The notes under the pieces: model-generated
The model's input: only the letters and a program-made list of their open reading frames with translations
Databases searched by the model: none
What the model was told of the DNA's origin: nothing
Position numbers and translations under genes: made by a program
NCBI RefSeq assembly: GCF_021462225.1
Contig: NC_061813.1
Location: 16,826,442-16,890,441, forward strand
DNA: 64,000 nt
Direction: 5' to 3'
Source of the DNA: Girardinichthys multiradiatus
Taxonomy: Eukaryota > Chordata > Actinopteri > Cyprinodontiformes > Goodeidae
In this document: piece by piece, positions 37,201-48,834 of the stretch
Layout: each line of letters starts with the position of its first letter
Numbering within the stretch: position 1 is the first letter of the stretch

Positions 37201-37615
37201 ACCTACATATACACGTTAGTCAATAAAAATTTATATTTAAGAACTAATAAAAGACCAAATGAGAAAGGCATTTAAAGTTTATTTTTACTAGCCATCTTGT
37301 CAAGATTATTTATTTATTTTTCATAGAAGTAAAACAGATATTACACAGTGTGTGGTAAAAAGGGAAAATATGATTTTACTATTACTTTAAAGCAAAAATA
37401 AAAGAATTAGATTTCACATTTTACCGTTCTTAGCATCTTATATTAGCGCCATTAGCATGGGTCTAGTAGAGTTAGCATGGATACAAAAGTAGTCTTCACC
37501 TCCATGTTCTGGAGAATTAGGTTCCTTACCTTAACTTTGATATTTCCGAAAGTCTCCCCACATTTCAAATTCAGTGTGTTCCATGACAGACACATGCTGA
37601 AAAGCTCAAAAAGAA
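34233..37615. other. Intergenic except one SINE
   Basis: Apart from the SINE at 35441-35597 and a GT run near 36687-36702, no gene or nameable repeat is seen. Confidence 0.45.
35441..35597 (-). mobile_element. tRNA-derived SINE, 5' part
   Basis: The minus strand reads 'GGGGCTGTATGGTGAAGCAG', then 'GGTCCTGGGTTCAAATCCCA' (B box), then 'TTTCTGCATGGAGTTTGCAT' and 'GTTCTCCCTGTGCATGCG', the same head and body as the SINEs at 1927 and 63357. The 3' half is absent. Confidence 0.8.
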
Positions 37616-39228
37616 TACAGGTCCTTCTCAAAATATTAGCATATTGTGATAAAGTTCATTATTTTCCATAATGTAATGATGAAAATTTAACATTCATATA
37701 TTTTAGATTCATTGCACACTAACTGAAATATTTCAGGTCTTTTATTGTCTTAATACGGATGATTTTGGCATACAGCTCATGAAAACCCAAAATTCCTATC
37801 TCACAAAATTAGCATATTTCATCCGACCAATAAAAGAATAGTGTTTTTAATACAAAAAACGTCAACCTTCAAATAATCATGTACAGTTATGCACTCAATA
37901 CTTGGTCAGGAATCCTTTTGCAGAAATGACTGCTTCAATGCAGCGTGGCATGGAGGCAATCAGCCTGTGGCACTGCTGAGGTCTTATGGAGGCCCAGGAT
38001 GCTTCGATAGCGGCCTTTAGCTCATCCAGAGTGTTGGGTCTTGAGTCTCTCAACGTTCTCTTCACAATATCCCACAGATTCTCTATGGGGTTCAGGTCAG
38101 GAGAGTTGGCAGGCCAATTGAGCACAGTGATACCATGGTCAGTAAACCATTTACCAGTGGTTTTGGCACTGCGAGCAGGTGCCAGGTCATGCTGAAAAAT
38201 GAAATCTTCATCTCCATAAAGCTTTTCAGCAGATGGAAGCATGAAGTGCTCCAAAATCTCCTGATAGCTAGCTGCATTGACCCTGCCCTTGATAAAACAC
38301 AGTGGACCAACACCAGCAGCTGACACGGCACCCCAGACCATCACTGACTGTGGGTACTTGACACTGGACTTCTGGCATTTTGGCATTTCCTTCTCCCCAG
38401 TCTTCCTCCAGACTCTGGCACCTTGATTTCCGAATGACATGCAGAATTTGCTTTCATCCGAAAAAGTACTTTGGACCACTGAGCAACAGTCCAGTGCTGC
38501 TTCTCTGTAGCCCAGGTCAGGCGCTTCTGCCGCTGTTTCTGGTTCAAAAGTGGCTTGACCTGGGGAATGCTGCACCTGTAGCCCATTTCCTGCACACGCC
38601 TGTGCACGGTGGCTCTGGATGTTTCTACTCCAGACTCAGTCCACTGCTTCCGCAGGTCCGCCAAGGGCTGGAATCGGCCCTTCTCCACAATCTTCCTCAG
38701 GGTCCGGTCACCTCTTCTCGTTGTGCAGCGTTTTCTGCCACACTTTTTCCTTCCCACAGACTTCCCACTGAGGTGCCTTGATACAGCACTCTGGGAACAG
38801 CCTATTCGTTCAGAAATTTCCTTCTGTGTCTTACCCTCTTGCTTGAGGGTGTCAATAGTGGCCTTCTGGACAGCAGTCAGGTCGGCAGTCTTACCCATGA
38901 TTGGTGTTTTGAGTGATGAACCAGGCTGGGAGTTTTAAAGGCCTCAGGAATCTTTTGCAGGTGTTTAGAGTTAACTCGTTGATTCAGATTATTAGGTTCT
39001 TAGCTCGTTTAGAGACCCTTTTAATGATATGCTAATTTTGTGAGATAGGAATTTTGGGTTTTCATGAGCTGTATGCCAAAATCATCCGTATTAAGACAAT
39101 AAAAGACCTAAAATATTTCAGTTAGTGTGCAATGAATCTAAAATATATGAATGTTACATTTTCATCATGACATTATGGAAAATAATGAACTTTATCACAA
39201 TATGCTAATATTTTGAGAAGGACCTGTA
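37616..39228 (-). mobile_element. Tc1-like transposon, near-intact, 200-bp inverted repeats
   Basis: The element runs from 37618 to 39226 and starts and ends with 'CAGGTCCTTCTCAAAATATT' in inverted orientation. It is flanked by TA dinucleotides (37616-37617 and 39227-39228), the expected Tc1 target duplication. The inverted repeats (37618-37817 and 39027-39226) are about 200 bp and differ at only about three positions by eye. One transposase gene lies between them on the minus strand. This is by far the youngest-looking DNA transposon in the window. Confidence 0.95.
37895..38898 (-). pseudogene. Tc1-like transposase with one frameshift
   Basis: Starts at 38898 ('MGKTADLTAVQKATIDTL'). An N-terminal helix-turn-helix ('KEISERIGCSQSAVSRHL', roughly residues 25-45) and a second DNA-binding region ('RTLRKIVEKGRFQPLADL', 'SRATVHRRVQEMGYR') precede the catalytic domain. 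Near 38460 the frame shifts by one base in a run of five T on the minus strand. The second frame then continues with D-E-S-K-F (first catalytic D), 'VMVWGAVSAAGVGPLCFIKG', 'FIFQHDLAPARSAKTT' (second D) and '[16 protein letters not shown]' (E), to a stop at 37895 after 'AVISAKGFLTKY'. A 1,004-bp span for about 334 codons fits the family length of about 340. No other lesion was noticed. As it stands no full-length transposase is made. Confidence 0.92.
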
Positions 39229-40984
39229 ATCAAAACTTCTTTGCTGAACTTGCCTATGTATATGCCTTCCTCTTATCTGCTTCAAGTTTTGCTCTCTCAT
39301 AGCTTAAATGAGCCTTCACATGCAGATAATAACTTGTTCTTGTGAATATTATTTTCCATCTCTGTGCTTCCTTTGAGTTTATTTTTAAAGATCTTACTAA
39401 AACTGAAAGGAGCAACAGTCTCCAGGCAGAAGAGCTTTTTATTACCACAGCCACACCCCGCCAACCCCCCAATTTATCTTTTCTGTTAAAAAATGTAAAT
39501 AGTTTTAAAACCGTTTAATACACTTTACTGACAGACGATGGCATTATTGTTACCATCATCAAATCCGACAACTGTCCTAGCTGCACAAATATGCTTTCTC
39601 TCTCCATCGCCCTTTAAGAAAGCACCCATGTGCATTCTTTAACTAACTCTCTTCTCTGCAGCTCCATTCAGTTTTCTTAAACTCCCTTTTTGTCATTCCC
39701 CTGGTCATTTTACACCTCCACTCACTGCAATCCCTCACTTTTTGCTGCTTCGTGCAGCAATTATCACCCCACCTCCCTTTGCTGTGACCTCTGAGATGAT
39801 TAAGTGAGATTACCTGTACAGTAGCTGTGTGGGAAGCCTGCTGTGAGATAGTGTGTTGGTGTGTGCAGGACACAATAGTTAGAGTTGCCTTTAGCCATGG
39901 GGCAGGTGAGCCCTACAGTGTCTGTACAATTGACCGCTTGCTTAAAGTTTTCAACATGATGTTTGGACTGCCAGAAAGATGCAGTGCTTATCATCCTGAG
40001 TATGAATGGAGTAAAGAGAAAATATGAAGTAGGTTAGAAATGTCTGCTCTGCTTATACATTGCTTATAATACAATCTGGATGCGCAAAGATATGTTCAAC
40101 CGCAGTTCTAATGTTGTACAATGTTTAAAGAAAGAAAGGACATTTCACAACTTTCATATGAATACTTCATAGATAAGATTGAAACTGTCTACCCTGAGAC
40201 AGAATCAGAGGTCCTCCCACTCCACTCAATTTAAAGGCCCATGCCCGAACACATAAGACGTTGGTTCCCTGGTTTCGTTGCAATATGCTTCTCATTAGGT
40301 GTCCGTTGCTCATCACCACCTCCGGGTGGAACTTACACTAATGAGGACACTACATCTAACGAACATACTCTTCCCTCTGTCCTTAATTACAACGGCCTGC
40401 CTTTCCCCAGGCCTCCACAGCACCCAGAGTTTTTCACAACTCCCCTACCCCAACTGAAACACAAGCAACACAAACCATTTCGTCCCCAAAAGCTGAAACA
40501 GAAGACACGCATCCCTGTCCGCTGTGCTGGCACACCATGTTCAGAGGGCACAGCACTGAGGCTATATATGCGTGTCTTTGTGTAGGGAAGTGGGTGTTTG
40601 TTCATTACACGGTGAGTTGTGCCATTATTTGATATGAGCTGAAACAAGCTGTAGGCTTGCGGATAGATTGGTGATTAAGCGTGCAGTTACAAGACCCTGT
40701 GTGGAGCTCTGTGAACTCTCTTCTTAACAAGGAATATTGTGAGAAATGCACTTAATATTTACATACTGATGTTACCACACAGGAATGGCCTATTTCTGTT
40801 TTTACCACAACCATTTTTCTTCTCAAAGGCATTCTTTTTAGGAAGAATAGATTTGCTGTTCTGTATTAAAGCTGTGCTACAGCTAAATTCATGGGGAAAA
40901 AAGTTATGACAGACACTGTTGGTTCGATAAGCTTGAGAGGGAACGTACCAGCCAGGTAATGCTATTTAAAAGTAGTTTTTTTGG
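39229..40984. other. Intergenic, no gene seen
   Basis: Open frames at 40241-40647 on both strands lie in a somewhat GC-rich patch, with no recognisable domain. Confidence 0.45.
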
Positions 40985-42010
40985 ATTTTCGCTCCATAAG
41001 TAAGGGTGGCCACCTCTTTAAAAACAATATTTTTGGAAGTTTGTCTATTTGGAGGATACAACTAGGTGTTAACAACATTCCAAGAACAAGAGGCTAGCAT
41101 TGATCTTAGAGAAAGAATTGCTGCTGCCCCTCAATTTAAGAGGTGTTATAAGTCCCTATCAAAACTACTTGAAGTCCGTCATTCTGCAGTGAGAAAACCT
41201 AGTCTGTCTTAAATGGAAACCATTTAAGATTGTTTCCATTTTTGCCAGGGGTGAATGTCGAAGCAAATTCAGCCACAGATCAGACCGTCCAATGCTCAGA
41301 TAAATTGCAAAAGATTCAAAAGCACCATCTCAGACTTTACAGGCCTCACTTTGTAGGTTAAGTGTTGAAGTTAGTGATGTCCTAAAATAAGACTTAACAA
41401 GTATAGCTTGTATGGAAGTGTTGCTAAGATAAAGCCTTTTCTCTCTAAAAAGAAAATGTTAGTGCAACTTACATTTGCAAAGTTGCTCCTGAATGAATCC
41501 TAGTATTTATAGAACAGTGTCCTTAGGATATATCAGACCAAATCAGAAATATGTAGCCATAATGCAATGCTTAACATTTGGCAGAAACCAAAAGCATATA
41601 AGCAAAAACAACTCATGCCAAATGTCAAGCATGGTTTTGAAAAGGTGATAAGCTACAAACCATTCGCACCTTAGAGTGATTGAGCTGATGATGAACTCTT
41701 CTGTATACCAGAGAATTTTAGTCAAATAAGGCTGTCGAGATGACTCATGACCTCATTTAATCAATTTATTTTATCAGAGAGCCTGAAAATAAATGGATTA
41801 AGCTGTTGCATAGGCCCAGTCAAAGTCCAGACCTCAATCCAATTAAAATTCAGTGGTGGGACCTTGACGAATGCTCCAAAACCTCAATGAAGAGAAGCAA
41901 AGTTGTGAAGACGGGTGGGCCAAAGTTAGTCTAATGATGTGAGACACTGATAAAGTCAAACAGAAAATGACTGTTGGTTAAAAACAATGACGAATGCTGT
42001 CTTAGGTTGT
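40985..42010 (+). pseudogene. Tc1-like transposase remnant
   Basis: 'GCATAGGCCCAGTCAAAGTC' followed by 'CAGACCTCAATCCAATTAAA' (about 41811-41850) encodes P-S-Q-S-P-D-L-N-P-I-K, the third catalytic block, with the active glutamate replaced by lysine. Upstream, 'GATCTTAGAGAAAGAATTGC' and 'GTCCGTCATTCTGCAGTGAG' resemble the N-terminal region of the same class. Many stops and internal loss; long dead. Confidence 0.6.
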
Positions 42011-45000
42011 GATAAAATGATTTGTAGGCAAATATAACTGCCGACATTTCAAAGCCAAGTCTGTATGTCTCTTCACCTATATGCAAAGCACCATACAACA
42101 TTTAAAGGAGCATTATTCTGACATGTCTAGATATTTCTTCCAAAACTGGTGAAGTATTTTCTATTCAAGCTATGCTGTTTAATGATCTATTACACAGTTT
42201 GCAGCAGCAAAGCGCTTGAAAGGATGAAATGGACCTAATCTTCAGTAATGGGCATAAATTATGACCAGAGGTTGTCTGACAGCAACATTAACTGTGGCCA
42301 AAATAAGGCGCTCTAATTGGTCATTTTGAGCATCAGAAGACCACAAGAATCGTTCCACGTGGACATGCTTCGAGGCCTAACGTTTCCACACGAGCACCTA
42401 GGGTTATTATGAGCAAATTTGTAACAATTTCTAAAAGACTGACCCATGGTCATCGCTCGTGGCTTCTCCTCCATCTCAGGCTCAATAAGATGTGAGGAAA
42501 CTAATTAGGGCAAAGTGGAAACTGAAGTATTCCTCCAACTTTTGGAATAATTTTCATTTTCCTTGATTTCTTGTCAGCATTCATATCTGAATTAGGTTCA
42601 ACTGTCAATGTGCAGTTGATATAAACTCTGTTCTTGAATTCACGGAGATTAAGAAATGAACAGACTAATAGGAATTATTTAAGTTCTTTTAAAAACTCCC
42701 CATCTTCTTTTTTCTTTCTTTGCCTTTATTTACTTTCCCTGACTTATGCTGCTGTGTGTAACCACAGCATATTATCAATGGAACAGGATTTTAAATTAGA
42801 AATTCATTTGGATAATTTGTCTCCAACCTCTCCCTCCTGCTGCCAGAAATATGTTAATATATCGTATTAAGTCATATCTGGCCCCAGATACACATGCTTA
42901 TAGAGAGAATGAACATGAAAAAAACGATGGAGCACTACTGTAGGTTGAATATTTAAGCAGTTAGCTTGGCTCTCTGGGCATGCTCAGTAGAGACTTTTTT
43001 CATTTCCTCTTGTAAACTCTGCATTGTTGCAATAAAGACAGCCTTGGGAAGAGCTTAATATGGTAAGCTTAAGAAAGATGAGGTTTAACAATAACAAGCA
43101 TGGCCCAAGAGTAATACTGAAAGAACAAGTGATAAGATAAGTGAGGAAACCTTTCTTCTATAGCAAAAATGGCAGGTGTTTGGGACCCAGCACTTTAGGT
43201 CCGTGATGTCATTGATTGCATCAGCAGGTATAATGAAATGGAGGGTTTTCTTATTTGTACAGCATCATTTATTATTTTTAAAGTATCCTCTTTTTCTGCT
43301 CTGTATGGGATGCTGTATTTTGCAATACATTCAGTTGTGTAGGTGAGTTTTTAAATCAGATTAATCATCCTATTCCTGTTTTTGTTTAGATTGTATTATT
43401 TGGTTTTCTAACTTTTCTAATGGCTCAGACTGGAGTTCAGGTGTGTTTCAGTTCTGTATAAAACCAGTGAGATTTTGGTAACTGGAAACTTAAGATGGAA
43501 AACTGTTAAGAGACAAGAATGCCTCGTTTTCCTTGAAGTTACCAGTAAATGAAGATGTCTGCAAATAAAATCCATCAAGCAGAAACTGAAAATGTCTGCT
43601 GGTGCTGTCTACCTACCACCTTCCTTGACACTTGTTCTTTATTGCCTCATAAGCAGTAGAAGAAAGGCTTGAAGGGTAGCACACTCTCTATTGATACAAA
43701 CTAGAGTGACATGTTTACACTTTTCTATACAAAATTGGCATCACATTTGCAGCAATTATTTTTTTTTTTTTCATACGTACAAAATACGTTTGCTACTTTT
43801 TTGATACCCACAGGTATACCACCCAACCTGCCCAACACACAATCAAAGGGTGTAAGCAAATAAATTAATGTAAATATTTTTGCTGACCTATTAGTAGCTC
43901 TGACCAATTAGGAGCTGCCCCCTTTGGATGGACTACTGATTGAGGTTCACCTACAGGAGTTGGTCATCAGTTTAAGAATCTTGGTCTCGTCATATATTTG
44001 TATGAGTTTGTGCACATGTGTCTTTGTCCCCTTTTTTATCAGCCTGGTGATACCTGATATGTCTCATCAAAACAAATGAAGCTGGTGCATGTGTTTTAGC
44101 CAAAAGCCTATGATTGTGTTTCTTTGCTCTAGTGAACTGAATCATTCCCCCACTATGCAAAGTAAGAAATAAAAATAGATAATGCACATTTCCTTTGCTG
44201 CTAAGATTTCTGGGAATTGAAGAAGGAGAAACATACAATGCCACAGATGGGGGATGAGTGTGTTGGGTGGAACTACTGTGTATGTGTGTGCATATTTAAG
44301 CGATCACAACCTAAGATGAACTTCACATTAAAAACTGCCTTGTGGGTAGTTTAAAAACGACAGTACATGCAGGCTGGCAAGAAATATGCATTGCTGTGTG
44401 AGACAGTGGGAATACAAAGGTGATAGATGCACATGTCATGCTGTGTGTTTGGACCAAGCACTGTTATGGAGCTTCTGGTCCCCCCTCCATCTCTCTCTGG
44501 CTCTGGCCATGCAAGCATGACGCCCTTTATGTGACTTCTCACGGGTGTAGCATATTACAAAGCCTCACAGACTGTGAATAAACATTGAGGCGTGATTCAG
44601 ACTTAATATCGAAGCAACCGTGGCTGAGATGCTGTGATCTACGATGTTTGAGACCAGTTTCCAAAGGCCTATGTAGCACAATCTGCAGAAAATAAAAATA
44701 AGAGGTTTTTAAGGGGTACCCAGTTGATGATGGCTAAAGAGGCAGAAGTACAGAAATAATTTCAATTACAAGCTTCTTTGATTTCATTGAACTGCAAAGC
44801 ATATTTATATTAACAATGATGATGTAAGATATTTTTAAATGTAAATGTAATGTAAAAAGAGAAGTATTAATGAATAAATTAAAAAACAAAGAAATAAAGA
44901 AATAAACAACAGTGAACAACAACATTTCACAAATTGTTTATTGGATTGTATTAATTAATGTCTTTCTACTTCCCTCCTCTTCTCTTCCCACTCTCTTTGT

Positions 45001-45313
45001 GTGATAGATCTGCAGCACCCCCCCACCCCCACCCTCTCCTCTTGCATAAAATCAGATTTATCTATCCATAAAAGGATTTCGTTAAAAATAGTCCAAATCC
45101 AGTGGCTCACAACTAAAAGCCTGCAGCTACTAAGGCGAGCCTGGCTCCAACCCCTTTCGCCCTCGTTCAGTCGCCGCGGTAAAACAAGTGCTGCCTATTG
45201 CTAACTAGCTGGGGACCCATTAATTAATTGCAGAAAAACACAGACATTATGTCTGTGGGGCACATTTTTCTTCCAACCCCAGAAGAAAGAGGCTGTATGT
45301 GTGCTTGGGTATG

Positions 45314-45350
<37 letters not shown>

Positions 45351-45512
45351 TGCCCCCATGCACAGTCTTTCTGAACTGTGTCCAATGTCCCCCATGCAGT
45401 TTATAATGAGTGGGAAATAATGGGAGTCCATAGTGATCACGAAGAACCAATGGATCAACCAAAACACATTGATTCTGAAAAACGGAAATGAATGAGCAAA
45501 TGTGAGCAGAGC
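42011..45512. other. Intergenic, GT microsatellite, no gene
   Basis: A (GT)n run lies at 45316-45347. 42280-42620 has a dense, balanced texture with ATTA cores and E-boxes that could be a regulatory conserved element; this is only an impression. No coding exon is supported. Confidence 0.4.
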
Positions 45513-45675
45513 AGAAAGATGGCCTGGTGGGGCGCTAGGTGGCTCAGTTGGTAGAGCAGTCGCACAATGAGCAGACGGTATCGTCCCCGACGCAGTTGTC
45601 CTGGGTTCGACTCAATAAAGGCCAAAAAAATCTTTAATAAAGAATAAAGAAAAAATAAAGAAAGATGGCCTGGTG
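45513..45675 (+). mobile_element. Short tRNA-derived SINE with perfect 17-bp target-site duplication
   Basis: Exact direct repeats 'AGAAAGATGGCCTGGTG' (45513-45529 and 45659-45675) bound a 129-bp insert at 45530-45658. The insert begins with a tRNA-like segment: a D-arm 'GCTCAGTTGGTAGAGC' with A box 'TGGCTCAGTTGG', then a B box 'GGTTCGACTC' (45604-45613). An A-rich tail with AATAAAG units follows at once. The T-arm 3' strand and acceptor stem are missing, so this is not a working tRNA gene. The head differs from the larger SINE family in this window. Confidence 0.88.
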
Positions 45676-48259
45676 ATGCTGTTTGGTACTGATTATCTTA
45701 AATAACTTTAGGGATATGAAGGTTAAGTATTAAGTTATAAGAGCTGCCAGTTCTGAGAGGCCTGTGTTAGAGATCAAATATCAAGACTGAAGAGGAACCT
45801 AAAGTCTGTGTCAGTTTGCACGAGGTGCTAACAGTCAGCAGGGTGAAGCTGTTAGTGTGAGAAGGGCGTAAAGACAGGAGTCTGCAAGTGTGTGAAGGGA
45901 ACAGACCTGACCCAATCTCAGTCGCAGTCAGTTAAACATGGTTTTTTTGGTTTTTTTCTTGCAGAATCTGGGCAAGCTATCAACAAACTTATTAGAATTA
46001 TATAGTGATAAAAAAGAGGAATAAAAAGAGAGAAGACATTCAGATATATCAGTCTAAAATAAACAACAAATGGCCTTACTAAAATAAACCAAATATTACA
46101 AAAATTGAATATACAAGTGCTTTTGATTTCAGTTATTTAGAACATAAAAACAAGTGATTTTACCAGTGGGTTTTAGTTTTCCAAACAACATTCAGTTGTT
46201 TATCCAAAATTCTAAATTCCAAATTTCCAAACATTATATTGTTGTCTCCCAATATGAGTTTCACCAAAAACACAGTCCACACAATCCAACTCCAGTTTTG
46301 ATTGGAGAAATTAATTTGTGGGATTAAATATTTTAGGTACTTTTAATCACATCTCTTTATTTTGGGGGAAAGCAGAAAAGAAATATAGCCTGCCTGAATT
46401 CTAAGAATATCTGCTGTTGCAGCCATGGTGGGGCATGGTGTAAAAGTGGGGCATTGTCTTCCAGCCTATAAAGGTAAAGTTTGGGATTTTTTAAGTGAGG
46501 TTCTGTAAAAAAGGTTAAGTGCAGCTAATATCCTACCTTGATTAGACAACTCTTTAGGCATCTTTTTTAAATGTAAATCCAGATTTGCCTGTCCTAAAGA
46601 ATGAGGCAGATGAGACCAAAAAACCAAAAACCATAAAAACCAATAAAATGGCATTGAATGTAAATATTATACTTTAGTAATTTTTACAAAATCACCACAG
46701 ATAACAACAGTTTTTTACATGTTGAACTGAATAAAAAAGAAAACAATACATAATATGGATTTCTAACCTATAACAATAGAGTCAGAATTATAGATAGAGA
46801 TGCTATGTATTCGAAGTGAGACTGTCAATTTTAGAATTAATCTGGACTTGACTCTCAAAGACTTGAGACTTTAATTGGAATTCTGATTCATACTATATTA
46901 AGAACCTCAATTCTAGAATCCTGAATTGATCTGTTTAAGCAGCTGTAACAGACAATTACCATGTTTAAGTTTCTTTAGCACTGGCCACTGCTTACTGAGT
47001 GCCACTACAGTGTTTTCTTTTGGGGTTATGGGTGGCTCACATCCAAATAGGTCTGGATTTATAGCACCCCAGTCTCCCATATTCCTCCCTTGGTGTATAC
47101 AAGGTGTTGTTATTTGGATCAGTGCCAAACATAGATATTGGTGCTGCTATGAATCGAGTAAAGATCTGATGTTTGGTACATAATTAGGCTGGACAGGGAT
47201 TTTTAGCAAATTCTAAAAAGAAGCCTTTGGGGAAACCATTACTGATGCAACACCCTAAGGACAAGCTTAACATATGTGATGCTCCACCTGAGGGTTTTTC
47301 TTAATTTATCATCATTAGACATAAAATGACACTTTGGCCCATACATCGGATGACATTTTGGAAAATGGTAAAATTATGAAATGCATTTGTTTCCTTATAT
47401 GAAAATACACGCATGTATGAGCCTACATTTATTAGTTTGTTTGAATTCATATCTGGCTGTAAAGTGATACATGATGCAGCTGTTTAGTACCTCCAGCCAG
47501 TGCTTCCAGGCTTCCCCTCTTTGTCTTGAACAGGAAATTAATAGGCAGCTGCCACTGGTGCGTTAAATTGCTTTGCGTTGGGTACTGCAGATAACTGGAT
47601 TATTTATTTGTTATATGACCCATATTAGAACAATTGGCGTCTGCATAGTTTTTGAAGACACTCTTTGTAATTCTTTCAAACCATGACATGGGTTACAAGA
47701 TTTGGTGGTTAATTCTATTATATTTGAAAGGATTGTTTTGTTTGTCATGTTGTCCCATTACAATAAAATCAAAGTTGAAAACACAGATAAGAGTCTTCTC
47801 TAAGAATTTTAATGAAGAATAATATATTTGTATTTTGTGTACAAATTAGCTTGAGTCTTTTTGTTGGTTAAAGCATTGATCTGAACAAATAAATGAACCT
47901 GTAAAGGAAAATAGAGCTGAGTGTAAAATTATTGTCACAATAGTTTTTGGTATTAAAACAATGCTTTCCATTTTCAGAAACAAAATATGTCACACATCCA
48001 GATTTCCATATAAAGTTAAAAGTCAAAGCTTAGAGAAGTTAAAATGATGTCATAAAATATTAAACAAATTAATGAGAATTGTCTCAGCATTGGGGAGAGT
48101 AATACAGTGTAACTATTCATTAGCCAGTGCCTACACCAATTAACTTTTTGCTTCGCTTGAACGAGGAAGAACCTTTTTAAAACAGCAAAATTAAAAGTTT
48201 TCTCCCAAACTCTTTTTGCAACAACACAAACATAAACGAACATTAAAAAAGTAAATGAA
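45676..48259. other. Intergenic, no gene seen
   Basis: Plain AT-rich sequence. Frames such as 46913-47183 on both strands show no domain. Confidence 0.45.
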
Positions 48260-48684
48260 TGACATATAAAAAGTTTTGATACGTTTGGACAAAGACATAT
48301 ACATCATAGTGAATAATTGTAAAGTATGAGGAATAGGAAACATAGTTTTCATCTTCATCTTCACCTCTGACCAACTTTCCAGGCTCTGCAAAAGAAAAGC
48401 ATTATCACAGCATAATGTTGACACTACCAAATTTTATGGTGGTTGATGTGGGGTGATTTTTGCCAAATACAGTATTTTGCATGTAGGTCAGAAAGTTAAA
48501 ATCATCTAACCAGAGCATCTTCTTCCACTAGTTTGCTGCCTCCCCTAAATGCCTTATGGCAAGCTTTGAGCAGGATTTCTTGTGGCTATCTTTCCCTAAA
48601 GGTTTCATTCTTTCCTGTCTTCTATAAAGACCCTTTTTCTATTTACAAGTATAGAGCAAAAAACATTGAGTACTGATGCACATT

Positions 48685-48730
<46 letters not shown>

Positions 48731-48834
48731 GTTTATACATAAACTCCTAATGAAATACATTAAGGTTTGTGGTTGTAATGTGAAACGCTCAATGGGTATA
48801 AGACCCTTTGCAAGGCTCTGTATAATTTTGACCA
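48260..48834 (-). pseudogene. Tc1-like remnant
   Basis: 'TATCACAGCATAATGTTGAC', 'CATCTAACCAGAGCATCTTC' and 'TTCCACTAGTTTGCTGCCTC' are the minus-strand transposase region that includes the second catalytic block. 48745-48834 ('ATGAAATACATTAAGGTTTG', 'TGCAAGGCTCTGTA') is the terminal repeat. An (AT)n microsatellite at 48690-48723 lies inside it. Confidence 0.65.
48690..48723. repeat. (AT)n microsatellite
   Basis: About 16 AT dinucleotides inside the Tc1 remnant. Confidence 0.95.

Noticed and set aside
38092..38938. Plus-strand open frames across the Tc1 element at 37616-39228
   Set aside because: Antisense to the transposase, which carries all family motifs on the minus strand.
41208..41228. 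Perfect 9-bp-arm hairpin (CTTAAATGG / CCATTTAAG)
   Set aside because: A single short hairpin in decayed transposon sequence; expected by chance in a window this size.
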